From the NCBI RefSeq assembly GCF_014647155.1, contig NZ_BMOQ01000004.1, forward strand, positions 124,001-188,000: a stretch of 64,000 nucleotides of DNA, given 5' to 3'. The notes under the pieces were generated by a model. It searched no databases. It was not told the DNA's origin and saw only the letters and a program-made list of their open reading frames with translations. Each line of letters starts with the position of its first letter. The stretch's first letter is position 1. The stretch comes from Halarchaeum nitratireducens (lineage in GTDB: Archaea > Halobacteriota > Halobacteria > Halobacteriales > Halobacteriaceae). Below, piece by piece: positions 42,552 to 50,709 of the stretch. Both the position numbers and the translations under genes were made by a program.

Positions 42552-43613
42552 ATGGACGACGATCAGCGGGAGTTCCTCACCGACCTGCTCGCCACGGCGA
42601 GCCCCTCGGGCTTCGAGACGCCCGCCCAGCGCGTCTGGATCGAGTACGTCGAGCGCTTCGCGGACGACGTCCGCACCGACGACTACGGGAACGCGATCGC
42701 GGTCTACGACGGCGGGAGCGGCCCCGAGATCGCCGTCGGCGGTCACGCGGACGAGATCGGCTTCGTCGTCTCGGCGATCAACTCCGACGGGTACCTCCAC
42801 CTCGCGCCCGTCGGCGGGAGCGACAACTCCGTCTCGAAGGCCAGGCGGGTGCACGTCCACACCGCCGACGGGCCCGTGAACGGCGTGATCGGACAGGCGG
42901 CCATCCACGTCCGCGACCGGGACGACGCGGAGTACGACGACATCGAGGAGATGACCGTGGACGTCGGTGCCGCCGACGAGGCGGCGGCCCGCGAGATCGT
43001 GAGCGTCGGCGACCCGGTGACGATCGCGCAGTCGCCCGCCCCCCTCCGCGGATCGCTGCTCACCGGGCGCGGCCTCGACAACCGCGTCGGGATCTGGGTC
43101 GCCGCCGAGGCGCTCCGACGCGCCGCCGAACGCGGCGCCGAGTCGACCGTCTACGCCGTCTCCACGGTCCAGGAGGAGGTCGGCCTCTCCGGCGCGAAGA
43201 TGGTCGGCTACGACCTTGATCCGGACGCGGCCGTGGCGGTCGACGTCACGCACGCGTCCGACCACCCCGAGTTCCCCGGGAACAAGCACAACGAGATCGC
43301 GCTCGGCGACGGGCCCGTGGTCGCGCGCGGGTCGACGAACCACAGCGCGGTCGTCGGGGCCGTCCGCGACGCCGCGGCCGACGAGGGGATCGACGTCCAG
43401 CTGCAGGCCACCGGGATCCGCACCGGGACGGACGCCGACGCCTTCTACACCGCCCGGAGCGGGGTCCCGTCGCTCAACCTCGGACTTCCGAACCGCTACA
43501 TGCACACGCCCGCGGAGGTCGTCGACACGGACGATTTGGACGCCGCCGCGGACCTCCTCGCGGCGTTCGCCGTCGACGCGGCCGGGCGCGAGTCGTTCGC
43601 CGTCGAGCTCTGA
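42552..43613 (+). CDS. M42-family metallo-aminopeptidase
   Basis: The protein is 353 residues from the ATG at 42552 (MDDDQREFLTDLLATASPSGFE). Dinuclear-zinc ligands can be read in order: His in VGGHADEIGFVV, Asp in GLDNRVGIW, the Glu-Glu pair in TVQEEVGLSG (catalytic base and ligand), Asp in VDVTHASDHPEF and His in NRYMHTPAE. Archaeal relatives form dodecameric TET aminopeptidases that trim peptides released by the proteasome. Cell location is cytoplasmic. Confidence 0.9.
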   Translation: MDDDQREFLTDLLATASPSGFETPAQRVWIEYVERFADDVRTDDYGNAIAVYDGGSGPEIAVGGHADEIGFVVSAINSDGYLHLAPVGGSDNSVSKARRVHVHTADGPVNGVIGQAAIHVRDRDDAEYDDIEEMTVDVGAADEAAAREIVSVGDPVTIAQSPAPLRGSLLTGRGLDNRVGIWVAAEALRRAAERGAESTVYAVSTVQEEVGLSGAKMVGYDLDPDAAVAVDVTHASDHPEFPGNKHNEIALGDGPVVARGSTNHSAVVGAVRDAAADEGIDVQLQATGIRTGTDADAFYTARSGVPSLNLGLPNRYMHTPAEVVDTDDLDAAADLLAAFAVDAAGRESFAVEL

Positions 43614-43747
43614 GCCCGGGCCGGCCGGCGTTTCGAGTCGCGGCGCGGTGCCCTCGCGGGACCGCGGCGGTGAGTGCGGCCGTCAGACGCGTTTCGCGCG
43701 CCGGATGAGTCGGTACGTTTAAGCGTGCGACGGGCACCCGATGTTGT

Positions 43748-43942
43748 ATGAGCGGCCGACCGCTGGACGTCCTCGAGGCTTCCCTCGAAGAGACCGTGAC
43801 CGTGGCACTCAAGGACGGTGGAGAGCACACCGGCGTCCTCACTGGCTACGACCAGCACATGAACCTCGTTCTGGAGAACACCGACGCAGGTGAAGACACA
43901 ATCGTTATACGCGGCGATAACGTCGTAACGATCAACCCATGA
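43748..43942 (+). CDS. lsm: Sm-like archaeal protein (Lsm)
   Basis: This 64-residue Lsm has Sm1 ([36 protein letters not shown]) and Sm2 ([13 protein letters not shown]) motifs. It forms a heptameric ring that binds U-rich RNA. It is shorter than most archaeal Lsm proteins, as in other haloarchaea. Its TGA overlaps the ATG of rpl37e (ATGA at 43939-43942), the conserved lsm-rpl37e operon. A TATA-like TTTAAG lies at about 43718-43723, 25-30 nt before the ATG. Confidence 0.92.
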   Translation: MSGRPLDVLEASLEETVTVALKDGGEHTGVLTGYDQHMNLVLENTDAGEDTIVIRGDNVVTINP

Positions 43943-44112
43943 CTGGAGCCGGTACGCCGAGCCAGGGGAAGAAGAACAAGACGACGCACGTCAAGTGCCG
44001 CCGCTGTGGCGAGAAGTCGTACCACTCGCGGAAGAAGGTCTGTTCGAGCTGTGGCTTCGGCAAGTCCGCGAAGCGCCGCAGCTACGAGTGGCAGTCGAAG
44101 CAGGGCGAATAA
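43939..44112 (+). CDS. rpl37e: 50S ribosomal protein L37e
   Basis: This 57-residue zinc-ribbon ribosomal protein is basic (unusual here). The C4 zinc site is CRRCG near 20-24 and CSSCG near 35-39, followed by [16 protein letters not shown]. It starts at the ATG overlapping the lsm stop and ends at TAA 44110-44112. It binds 23S rRNA. Confidence 0.95.
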   Translation: MTGAGTPSQGKKNKTTHVKCRRCGEKSYHSRKKVCSSCGFGKSAKRRSYEWQSKQGE

Positions 44113-44464
44113 CCCGTTCTCTCTTTCGTTCTCACGCCGCGTAGCCGCGGCTCCGTCTGCGACTATCTACGGCCACCCGCGATCGTTCGCGATCGGTGTC
44201 AACTCCGCCGCGTTCAGTGTCGCCTCGGTCGCGTCTCGTGACCGCGGCGGTTCGCTCCCCGAACCGACGGCCCGTGCGTTCCTGTCCGGCACCGTCTCGG
44301 TACTCCGCCTCGTCAGTCTCGTCGCCGGTCGGTCGGCGTACGGGCGCACGCGTCTCGATCGGGACGACCAGTGGCGTTACACGAACGTGTATACTGTGGG
44401 CGGTATAGCGGCGGATCGCTTCACAACCACGGATGTTTTACGTGATGCGAACGCAGGAGAGACC
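44113..44464. other. Non-coding gap with the purF promoter
   Basis: This 352-nt gap contains no plausible gene. A pyrimidine-rich tract (CTCTCTTTCGTTCTC) directly after rpl37e may be its terminator. The right end is AT-richer, with a TATA-like TGTATACT at about 44388-44395 and TTTTA at 44436-44440. The latter lies 25-29 nt before the purF ATG, fitting a leaderless start. Confidence 0.5.
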
Positions 44465-45940
44465 ATGACAGGGCGGGACGAGACGGTCGAGAGCGGACCG
44501 CGGGAGAAGTGCGGCGTGGTCGGTGTCTCCCTCGGCGAGCGCCCGGCCGCGCTCCCGACGTACTACGCGCTGTACGCGCTCCAGCATCGCGGGCAGGAGT
44601 CCGCCGGGATCGTCACCCACGACGGCTTCCAGCAGCACGACCACGTCGAGATGGGTCTCGTCGGCGACGCGTTCGACGAGGACGACATCGAGGCGCTCCA
44701 AGGCAGCGCGGCCATCGGCCACGTCCGCTATCCCACCGCGGGGAGCGTCGACAAGTCGTGCGCACAGCCCTTCACGGTCTCGTTCAAGGGCGGCGCGCTC
44801 GGGCTCAGCCACAACGGCAACCTCGTCAACGCCGCGAGCGTCCGCGACGAACTCGCCGCCTCCGGCCACGCGTTCACGAGCGACGGCGACACCGAGGTCA
44901 TCGCGCACGACCTCGCGCGCAACCTCTTGGAGGAGGACCTCGTGCGCGCCGTCAAGCGGACGATGAACCGCATCCACGGCTCGTACGCGCTCACGATCAG
45001 TCACGACGACACGATCCTCGGCGTCCGCGACCCGGAGGGGAACCGGCCGCTCTGTATCGGGGCGGTCGACGACGGCTACGTCCTCGCTTCGGAGTCCGCC
45101 GCCATCGATACGCTGGGGGGCACTCTCGTCCGCGACGTCCGTCCCGGCGAGCTCGTCGTGCTCCACGAGGACGGAAGCGGATTCGACTCGTATCAGCTCG
45201 TCGAACGCGACAACACCGCCCACTGCTTTTTCGAACACGTCTACTTCGCGCGCCCGGACTCGACCATCGACGGCGAGCTCGTCTACGAGGTTCGACGCGA
45301 GCTGGGCCGGAAGCTCTGGGAGGAGTCCAACGTCGAGAGCGACGTCGTGATGCCCGTCCCCGACTCGGGGCGGGCGTTCGCCTCCGGCTACGCCGACGCG
45401 TCCCAGGAGGGCGACGGCGAGGGCGTCGAGTTCGCCGAGGGGCTGATGAAGAACCGCTACGTCGGCCGGACGTTCATCATGCCGACGCAGGAGGCCCGCG
45501 AGCGCGCCGTCCGCCTGAAGCTCAACCCCATCCGCTCGACCGTCGAGGGCAAGTCGGTGACCATCATCGACGACAGCATCGTCCGCGGGACGACCTCGAA
45601 TCAGCTCGTCCAGCTCGTCCGCGAGGCGGGCGCAGAGGAGGTCCACATCCGGATCGGCGCGCCCGCCATCGTCGCCCCCTGCTACATGGGGATCGACATG
45701 GCGACCCGCGACGAACTCATCGCCGCCGAGCAGTCCGCCGACGAGATCGCCGAGCAGATCGGCGCGGACAGCCTCTCCTATCTCTCCGTCGACGCCGTCA
45801 CGGAGGCGCTCGGGCGCTCGCGCGCCGACCTCTGCCTCGGCTGTGTCACCGGCGAATACCCCTACGACATCGACGGCGAGACCACCGACCGGGACGTGCG
45901 ACGCCCCACCGCCGGTGCCGACGCCCCCGCCGACGACTGA
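44465..45940 (+). CDS. purF: Amidophosphoribosyltransferase
   Basis: PurF makes 5-phosphoribosylamine from PRPP and glutamine, the first step of de novo purine synthesis. The protein is 491 residues. Mature catalytic Cys16 follows a 15-residue propeptide (MTGRDETVESGPREK). N-terminal Ntn-hydrolase motifs are RGQESAGI, GHVRYPTAG and SHNGNLVN. The PRPP-binding site is VTIIDDSIVRGTTS near 360. Two C-terminal cysteines (LCLGC) with APCYMG may hold an Fe-S cluster, as in B. subtilis PurF. Flanked on the right by the putative replication origin. Confidence 0.95.
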   Translation: MTGRDETVESGPREKCGVVGVSLGERPAALPTYYALYALQHRGQESAGIVTHDGFQQHDHVEMGLVGDAFDEDDIEALQGSAAIGHVRYPTAGSVDKSCAQPFTVSFKGGALGLSHNGNLVNAASVRDELAASGHAFTSDGDTEVIAHDLARNLLEEDLVRAVKRTMNRIHGSYALTISHDDTILGVRDPEGNRPLCIGAVDDGYVLASESAAIDTLGGTLVRDVRPGELVVLHEDGSGFDSYQLVERDNTAHCFFEHVYFARPDSTIDGELVYEVRRELGRKLWEESNVESDVVMPVPDSGRAFASGYADASQEGDGEGVEFAEGLMKNRYVGRTFIMPTQEARERAVRLKLNPIRSTVEGKSVTIIDDSIVRGTTSNQLVQLVREAGAEEVHIRIGAPAIVAPCYMGIDMATRDELIAAEQSADEIAEQIGADSLSYLSVDAVTEALGRSRADLCLGCVTGEYPYDIDGETTDRDVRRPTAGADAPADD

Positions 45941-46037
45941 GACGGCGGGTCTCGAAGCCGATGTCCGCCGCCGACCGCGTCCGTCCTCACCGTCGCGTTC
46001 GTTCCGCGGCCCGCTCTCGCTTCGAGTCCGCTCTCGC

Positions 46038-46081
46038 TCCACGCCCGCTCTCGACCCCCTCCCCCCGTTCTGCAAATGTTC
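46038..46081 (-). repeat. Origin recognition box-like element A
   Basis: Read on the minus strand, GAACATTTGCAGAAC is followed by a G-rich string. Haloarchaeal origin recognition boxes have a short dyad-like core followed by a G-string. The G-string points away from orc1/cdc6. Confidence 0.7.
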
Positions 46082-46219
46082 CGCGGCGATCTCCAGCGGG
46101 GGTGTCGGCGTCTGGACGCGACGTGACCGCCGTCGGGTTCGTCCCTCCGCGCTCGACTCCCTCTGTCCCCGGCTCCATTCACCTTCGACTCCACTCGCTC
46201 GCTCTACCGTCGCTTTCGT

Positions 46220-46263
46220 TCCACGCCCGCTCTCGATCCCCTCTCCCCGTTCTGCAAATGTTC
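46220..46263 (-). repeat. Origin recognition box-like element B
   Basis: This is the second 44-bp copy, differing from element A at two positions, in the same orientation and 182 bp to its right. Confidence 0.7.
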
Positions 46264-46524
46264 GGGCGGGCGATCGACGGGCCCGGTTCGCCCCCATGCG
46301 TGCCGTCCGTCGCGTCTCGCGGTCGGCTGTGTCGTCGGGGCGATCGGCGCGTGCCGCGCGACGACTCGGTTCTGAACCTACCGCGCACGACACGACCGAC
46401 CGGTCGCGCGCCGTGGATGACGCGAACACTCGAAATCCGGGGGTCGTGTGAAACACGTGAAACACTAGAATCAGTAGAAGAATACCTTTATGGAGAACGT
46501 CGTCGAACGGGGATTCGGATAGCG

Positions 46525-47706
46525 ATGGACACGCCGTTCCGAAAGCGCACGGGCGTCTTCACGGACAAGAACGTCCTCAAACAGCAGTACGAACCCGAGG
46601 AGATCCTCGAACGCGACGAGGAGATCGAGGCGTACGCGAACGCGCTGCAGGACGTCGTGGACGGGTGGGAGCCCGAGAACGTCTTCGTCTACGGGAAAAC
46701 CGGCGTCGGGAAGACCGCAGTGACGCGCTACATGATGGACATGCTGCGCGTCGAGGCCGATCAGCGCCCGGACGTCGACGACGTCCACGTCGCGGAGGTG
46801 AACTGTCATCACCATCCCTCGTCGTACCAGGCGGCCATCGCGCTCGTGAACGAACTCCGGGCTGACACCGAGCGGGAGGCGATCACCACCGGGCTCTCGA
46901 CCTCCGACGTCCTCACCGCGCTCTTCGAGGAGATCGAGGACCGCGAGGGAACGGTGCTGGTCGTGCTCGACGAGATCGACAACCTCGGTGACGACGACGT
47001 GCTCCTCTATCAGCTTCCGCGCGCGAAGGCGAACGGCAACATCGAGCACTCGCAGGTCGGAGTGATCGGTATCTCGAACGACTACACCTTCCGGAACGAC
47101 CTCTCCTCGAAGGTACAGGACACGCTCTGCGAGCGGGAGATCAAGTTCCCGCCCTACGACGCGAACGAGCTCCGGACGATCCTCTCGGATCGCGCGGAGA
47201 AGGGCTTATCGAGCGGCGTCCTCGACGACTCGGTTATCCCGAAGTGCGCGGCGCTCGCCGCCCAAGACCGGGGGAGCGCGCGTCAGGCCATCGACCTCCT
47301 CCGAGAGGCCGCGAACGTCGCCGTCGAGGACGGGTGCGAGACGGTCGCGGAGGCGGACGTCGACGCCGCGGAGAACCGCGTCGAGCGCGGCCGCGTGAAG
47401 GACTCGATCCGTGATCTGACGACGCACGGCCGCTACACGCTCCTCGCGGTCACGAACCTCGCCATCGAGGCGGAGACGCCGGTCCGGGCGAAGGAGGCGT
47501 ACGGGATGTACGAGCGCGTCTGTGCGGAGAGTGGCGCGGACCCGCTCAGCCAGCGCTCCGTCCACGACCACCTGATCGACTTAGCGATGCTCGGCTTCTT
47601 GGCGCAGTACGACCGCAACCACGGTCGCGGTGGGGGCCAGTACTACGAGTACGAACTCGACGTCGAACCCGGCATCGTCACCTCCGTTCTCGGTGCCGAG
47701 GAGTGA
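46525..47706 (+). CDS. orc1: Orc1/Cdc6 replication initiator
   Basis: The protein is 393 residues from the ATG at 46525 (MDTPFRKRTGVFTDKNVL). It has an AAA+ domain with Walker A YGKTGVGKTA (about 54-63), Walker B VVLDEIDNLG (about 146-155) and sensor-1 VIGISNDY. SARQAIDLLREAA is the sensor-2 helix. The C-terminal winged helix (TLLAVTNLAIEAETPVRAKEAY ... SVHDHLIDLAMLGFL) binds origin DNA. Haloarchaea carry many orc paralogues, each recognising its own boxes. The flanking inverted elements suggest this one initiates at its own locus. Confidence 0.93.
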   Translation: MDTPFRKRTGVFTDKNVLKQQYEPEEILERDEEIEAYANALQDVVDGWEPENVFVYGKTGVGKTAVTRYMMDMLRVEADQRPDVDDVHVAEVNCHHHPSSYQAAIALVNELRADTEREAITTGLSTSDVLTALFEEIEDREGTVLVVLDEIDNLGDDDVLLYQLPRAKANGNIEHSQVGVIGISNDYTFRNDLSSKVQDTLCEREIKFPPYDANELRTILSDRAEKGLSSGVLDDSVIPKCAALAAQDRGSARQAIDLLREAANVAVEDGCETVAEADVDAAENRVERGRVKDSIRDLTTHGRYTLLAVTNLAIEAETPVRAKEAYGMYERVCAESGADPLSQRSVHDHLIDLAMLGFLAQYDRNHGRGGGQYYEYELDVEPGIVTSVLGAEE

Positions 47707-47850
47707 TAGTCGGCTCGGTAGGCTCTGCGGGAGACGCGTGGAGGAGACGCATAGACAGAGGCGTCGGCGTGTCCACGTCGACGAAGCCGTTTCTCCGCGG
47801 TGTCGACCTTCCGGCCGTCGCCGCGACGCCGCGCGTGCAGTCGCGGACAG

Positions 47851-47906
47851 CGACCGTCGCGCGCGTAACCGTAGACGCCGACCGTCGTGCGTGCAACCAT
47901 AAACGG
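47851..47906 (+). repeat. 28-bp tandem repeat downstream of orc1/cdc6
   Basis: Two adjacent units begin CGACCGTCG at 47851 and 47879 and share about three-quarters of positions. A third more diverged copy may precede them (47824-47850). The 531-nt gap 47707-48237 otherwise holds origin-box-like elements C and D and the tRNA promoter (TCTTACTTAACC, 48193-48204). Confidence 0.5.
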
Positions 47907-47931
47907 CGACGACGCCCCCGATCGCACCGCA

Positions 47932-47957
47932 GAACATTTGCAGAACGGGGTGGGGGA
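47932..47957 (+). repeat. Origin recognition box-like element C
   Basis: GAACATTTGCAGAAC (47932-47946) is followed by GGGGTGGGGG. It is inverted relative to elements A and B, so the G-string again points away from orc1/cdc6. Confidence 0.72.
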
Positions 47958-48030
47958 GCGTTCGCCGACGCGTGACGCGCCGGACGCACCGTGCTGTTCG
48001 CCGTCCTGTCACCCCGACTTCGACGTCCGG

Positions 48031-48056
48031 AAACATTTGCAGAACGGGGTGGGGGT
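48031..48056 (+). repeat. Origin recognition box-like element D
   Basis: AAACATTTGCAGAAC (48031-48045) is followed by GGGGTGGGGG. It has the same orientation as C, 99 bp to its right, with one core mismatch. Confidence 0.72.
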
Positions 48057-48237
48057 GGTGTCCGTGCGATCCGTCGACGAGTCTCGGCCGGTCCCCGGAA
48101 CGGTACCAGATCGCACGGAGACGGCACCAGCGGCGCGAAACGCCGCGCCGCTCCCTGCTTCGGTGTCGCACTCCGGGGTCGAATCGCAAGTCTCTTACTT
48201 AACCCAGCAGTACGAAGAAATGCGAACGCGAGAGCGA

Positions 48238-48322
<85 letters not shown>

Positions 48323-48403
48323 TCGCACTCACGCGGGCACTCACCCGCGGCAAAGCGATGCACGGTGATTCCCTTTCGGGACATCACCCACGCACAACTT
48401 CCT
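48323..48403 (+). other. Structured tRNA-Leu(GAG) trailer with regenerated acceptor 3' strand
   Basis: Hairpin CGCGGG/CCCGCG (48332-48349) lies inside a 7-bp stem GCATCGC/GCGATGC (48320-48326 with 48355-48361). A second hairpin is GGTGATTCCC against GGGA and ATCACC (48364-48388). Its 3' arm regenerates the last eight bases of the tRNA, CCCACGCA (48387-48394), followed by CAACTTCCT (48395-48403). The layout matches the trailer of tRNA-Leu(CAA) at 2256-2322, although the stems differ in sequence. Confidence 0.6.
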
Positions 48404-48482
48404 ACTCCGAACGACGACGCACAGCGGGGCGACTACCCCGCGAAGCGCCGTATTGAAATGGTACCTCCGCCTACCGGGGGGT

Positions 48483-49016
48483 ATGGCAAAATACTCCACG
48501 GGCGGCTCCTCCGGTGGCGGCGGTGGAGGGACCTGTGAGCTCTGCGGAACGTCCACAGACTCCCTCACGACCGCGTCCGTCGCGGGTGCCGAGCTCACCG
48601 TCTGCCAGAGCTGTGCGGACCTCGACGAGAGCAAGAAGCGCTCGCGGCGCGACGCGAACTCCGGCAACGGATCGCCCAGCGGGAGCAGCGGCGGGAGCGA
48701 GCGCGAGCGCAACAGCGCGGTCCGCACGGCCGCCAAACAGATCGACGCGACGCGCGGGGACTCCTCGCACTGGGAGGAGCACGGGACGAACTACGAGCGC
48801 GACCGCCTGCCGTACCTCGTCTCGGGATACGGCGAACGCGTCGAGGCGGCACGACAAGAAGAAGGGCTCCAGCTCGCCGAGCTCGCAGAGGAGCTCGACG
48901 TCGACGAGAACGACCTGTTGGCGATCGAGCAGGGCCGCGCGACGCAAGCCGGCGTCGGCGGAAGCGTCGTCCGCGCGCTCGAGGAGCGCCTCGACGTGAC
49001 GCTCGTCTCGGAATAA
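48483..49016 (+). CDS. Archaeal multiprotein bridging factor 1 (aMBF1)
   Basis: The 177-residue protein has an N-terminal zinc ribbon (CELCGTSTDS, CQSCADLDES), a Ser/Gly-rich linker (about 58-75), and a C-terminal Cro/C1-type HTH (GERVEAARQEEGLQLAELAEELDVDENDLLAIEQGR). The order matches archaeal MBF1, which associates with ribosomes and transcription. The start at 48483 is chosen because MAKYSTGG opens the family; the in-frame codons upstream are unlikely. Poly-Gly at residues 11-16 is unusual but in frame. Confidence 0.9.
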   Translation: MAKYSTGGSSGGGGGGTCELCGTSTDSLTTASVAGAELTVCQSCADLDESKKRSRRDANSGNGSPSGSSGGSERERNSAVRTAAKQIDATRGDSSHWEEHGTNYERDRLPYLVSGYGERVEAARQEEGLQLAELAEELDVDENDLLAIEQGRATQAGVGGSVVRALEERLDVTLVSE

Positions 49017-49082
49017 CTCGCCTCGGAGTACCTACCCTCGGAATCGGCGCGACGTCTCGATCCTCCTCGGCGGAACGCCGAT

Positions 49083-49676
49083 CTAGTCGTCGCCGTCGGC
49101 TCGGGTCGCGTCGTCCGGCGTGGCGACCTCCGACTCGTCCGCGTCCGCGTTCCGATCGACGCGCTCGGCGGGGACGCCGATCATCGTCGCGCCCGGCTCC
49201 ACGTCCGTCGTGACGACGGCACCGGCGCCGACCTTCGCGCCGTCGCCGATTTCGATGTCACCGAGGAGCGTCGCGTCGGCGCCGATGGTGACGCCGTCGC
49301 CGACGGTCGGGTGTCGCTTCACGGGGCGTGGGTTCGCGCCGCCGAGGGTGACGCCGTGGTACATATGCACGTCGTCGCCGACGACCGCGGTCTCGCCGAT
49401 GACGACGCCCATCCCGTGGTCGATGACGACGCGCTCGCCGAGCTCCGCGCCCGGGTGGATCTCGACGCCGGTGAGCCAGCGGACGAGCTGGGAGACGACG
49501 CGGGCGAGCAGGCGTTCGCCGTCCTCCCAGAGGGCGTGCGTCAACAGGTGCGCCCAGACCGCGTGGAGCCCGGGATAACACAACAGCACTTCGAGGCGGC
49601 TCTTCGCGGCCGGGTCGGCCTCCAAGACGGCCTCGACGTCCGCGCGGAACCGTGCGAGGCTACCCACGGTCGTCAC
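49083..49676 (-). CDS. cysE: Serine O-acetyltransferase
   Basis: CysE acetylates serine with acetyl-CoA for cysteine synthesis. The protein is 197 residues from a GTG at 49676. A short helical N-terminus ([25 protein letters not shown]) precedes the left-handed beta-helix of hexapeptide repeats ([28 protein letters not shown]). The catalytic His is in VIDHGMG. The last 25 residues are an acidic tail. It lacks the long N-terminal domain of E. coli CysE, as in B. subtilis-type enzymes. Confidence 0.9.
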   Translation of the reverse strand: MTTVGSLARFRADVEAVLEADPAAKSRLEVLLCYPGLHAVWAHLLTHALWEDGERLLARVVSQLVRWLTGVEIHPGAELGERVVIDHGMGVVIGETAVVGDDVHMYHGVTLGGANPRPVKRHPTVGDGVTIGADATLLGDIEIGDGAKVGAGAVVTTDVEPGATMIGVPAERVDRNADADESEVATPDDATRADGDD

Positions 49677-49825
49677 CGTCGCGTCGACCGCGACCGAACG
49701 CGAGGGTCACCTCGCCGTCTGCGTCTCTCATCATGCACTCTCGTGCGCCCGCACACGGCAAAAGGCCAGCGCTTCCGGCCCCGCGCGCCGAAGGCGCTAT
49801 GACCGCCGGCGCTCAAAGACGTGAC

Positions 49826-50362
49826 ATGAGCGATACGGACGCGGACGACGGGTACGAAGGCGTCGTCTACGACCTCGACGGGACGCTCGTTCGCCTCGCC
49901 GTCGACTGGCGGGCCGTCGAACACGACCTCACGGACCTCTTAGCGACCGTCGACGTCGACACGAGCGGCTTCGGCGCGTGGGAGTACCTCGACGCCGCCG
50001 AAGAGGCCGGGATCGGCGCGGAGGCCGACGCGCTCATCAGCGATCACGAGCACGCCGGGGCGAAACGGGCACAGCGACTGCCGCACGCGGACGAGCTCCG
50101 CGACGCCACGCGACCGGCCGCGGTCTGCTCGCTCAACTGCGAGCGCGCCTGTCGCGTCGCACTGGAGAAAGAGGGACTGGCGGAGCGCCTCCGCGCGATC
50201 GTCGGCCGCGACACCGTCCCCGCCCGCAAGCCCGATCCCGCGCCGCTCCTGCGCGCCGTCGACGCCCTCGATCTCGACCCGGGCGACGTCGTCTTCGTCG
50301 GCGACTCCGAGCGGGACGCCGAGACCGCGCGGCGAGCTGGCACGGGCTTTCGGTACGTGTGA
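49826..50362 (+). CDS. HAD-superfamily hydrolase
   Basis: The protein is 178 residues from the ATG at 49826. HAD motif I is YDLDGTLVRL (nucleophile Asp near 16), motif II is the Ser in AVCSLNCERA, motif III Lys is in ARKPDPAP, and motif IV is VFVGDSERDAETARRAG. A small helical cap lies between motifs I and II. It is probably a phosphatase of the phosphoglycolate type; substrate unknown. It converges on the following small membrane protein gene (20-nt gap). Confidence 0.85.
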   Translation: MSDTDADDGYEGVVYDLDGTLVRLAVDWRAVEHDLTDLLATVDVDTSGFGAWEYLDAAEEAGIGAEADALISDHEHAGAKRAQRLPHADELRDATRPAAVCSLNCERACRVALEKEGLAERLRAIVGRDTVPARKPDPAPLLRAVDALDLDPGDVVFVGDSERDAETARRAGTGFRYV

Positions 50363-50382
50363 GCGGAGCGCTGTAAGCACGC

Positions 50383-50640
50383 TCACCCCTCCGCGTCCGC
50401 GTCGACGGCCGTCCGCCGCGCGTAGAGGTAGACGGCGACGGCGGTGACGATCCAGACGACGGCGCCGACCCGGATGGCGAAGGCGGCCTGCGCGCTCCAC
50501 GTCGGGATCGAAACGCCGCTGACGAACGCGACGAGCGCCACGACGGGCGCGCCGACGACGATGGTGAGGACGAACGTCGTCTGCATCACCCACCCGTAGT
50601 CGACGCCCTCGGGATCGGTCTCTTCGACGACGTCCGGCAT
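50383..50640 (-). CDS. Small two-helix membrane protein
   Basis: The product is 85 residues with two clear hydrophobic helices (about 20-43 and 52-75) and charged ends; no motif suggests function. The DUF-type family is frequent in haloarchaea and starts with conserved YGWVMQTTF near residue 15. It is divergent from panB (69-nt gap). Confidence 0.7.
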   Translation of the reverse strand: MPDVVEETDPEGVDYGWVMQTTFVLTIVVGAPVVALVAFVSGVSIPTWSAQAAFAIRVGAVVWIVTAVAVYLYARRTAVDADAEG

Positions 50641-50709
50641 GCCCGTCCCTGCGTGGGCGTCCCGGATAAAAGCCGCGTGTTTAACGGTCTGCCCGGGGTA
50701 GACGACCGC

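Larger units (their letters stand above)
45941..46524. other. Putative replication origin region upstream of orc1/cdc6
   Basis: This 584-nt non-coding gap holds two 44-bp near-identical repeats (46038-46081, 46220-46263; 42 of 44 bases equal), each ending in GTTCTGCAAATGTTC with a C-rich stretch on its left. An earlier partial duplication is ACCGTCGCGTTCGTTCC (45989-46005, cf. 46205-46221). Near the gene an AT-richer patch (46447-46497) has GTGAAACAC twice in tandem (46448-46465) and could be the unwinding element. A TATA-like CTTTATGG lies at 46486-46493. Confidence 0.7.

Noticed and set aside
44509..46524. Long plus-strand frame running into orc1/cdc6
   Set aside because: The part before 46525 is out of frame with purF and then runs through the non-coding origin region. 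Orc1 homology starts only at the ATG at 46525.
45941..46524. Small coding genes in the origin gap
   Set aside because: All open frames here are Arg/Ser-rich shadows spanning the repeats and lack start context or homology.
46038..48056. Box elements as transposon inverted repeats around orc1
   Set aside because: There is no transposase and no target duplication, the elements come as two per side, and G-strings beside an initiator gene fit origin boxes better.
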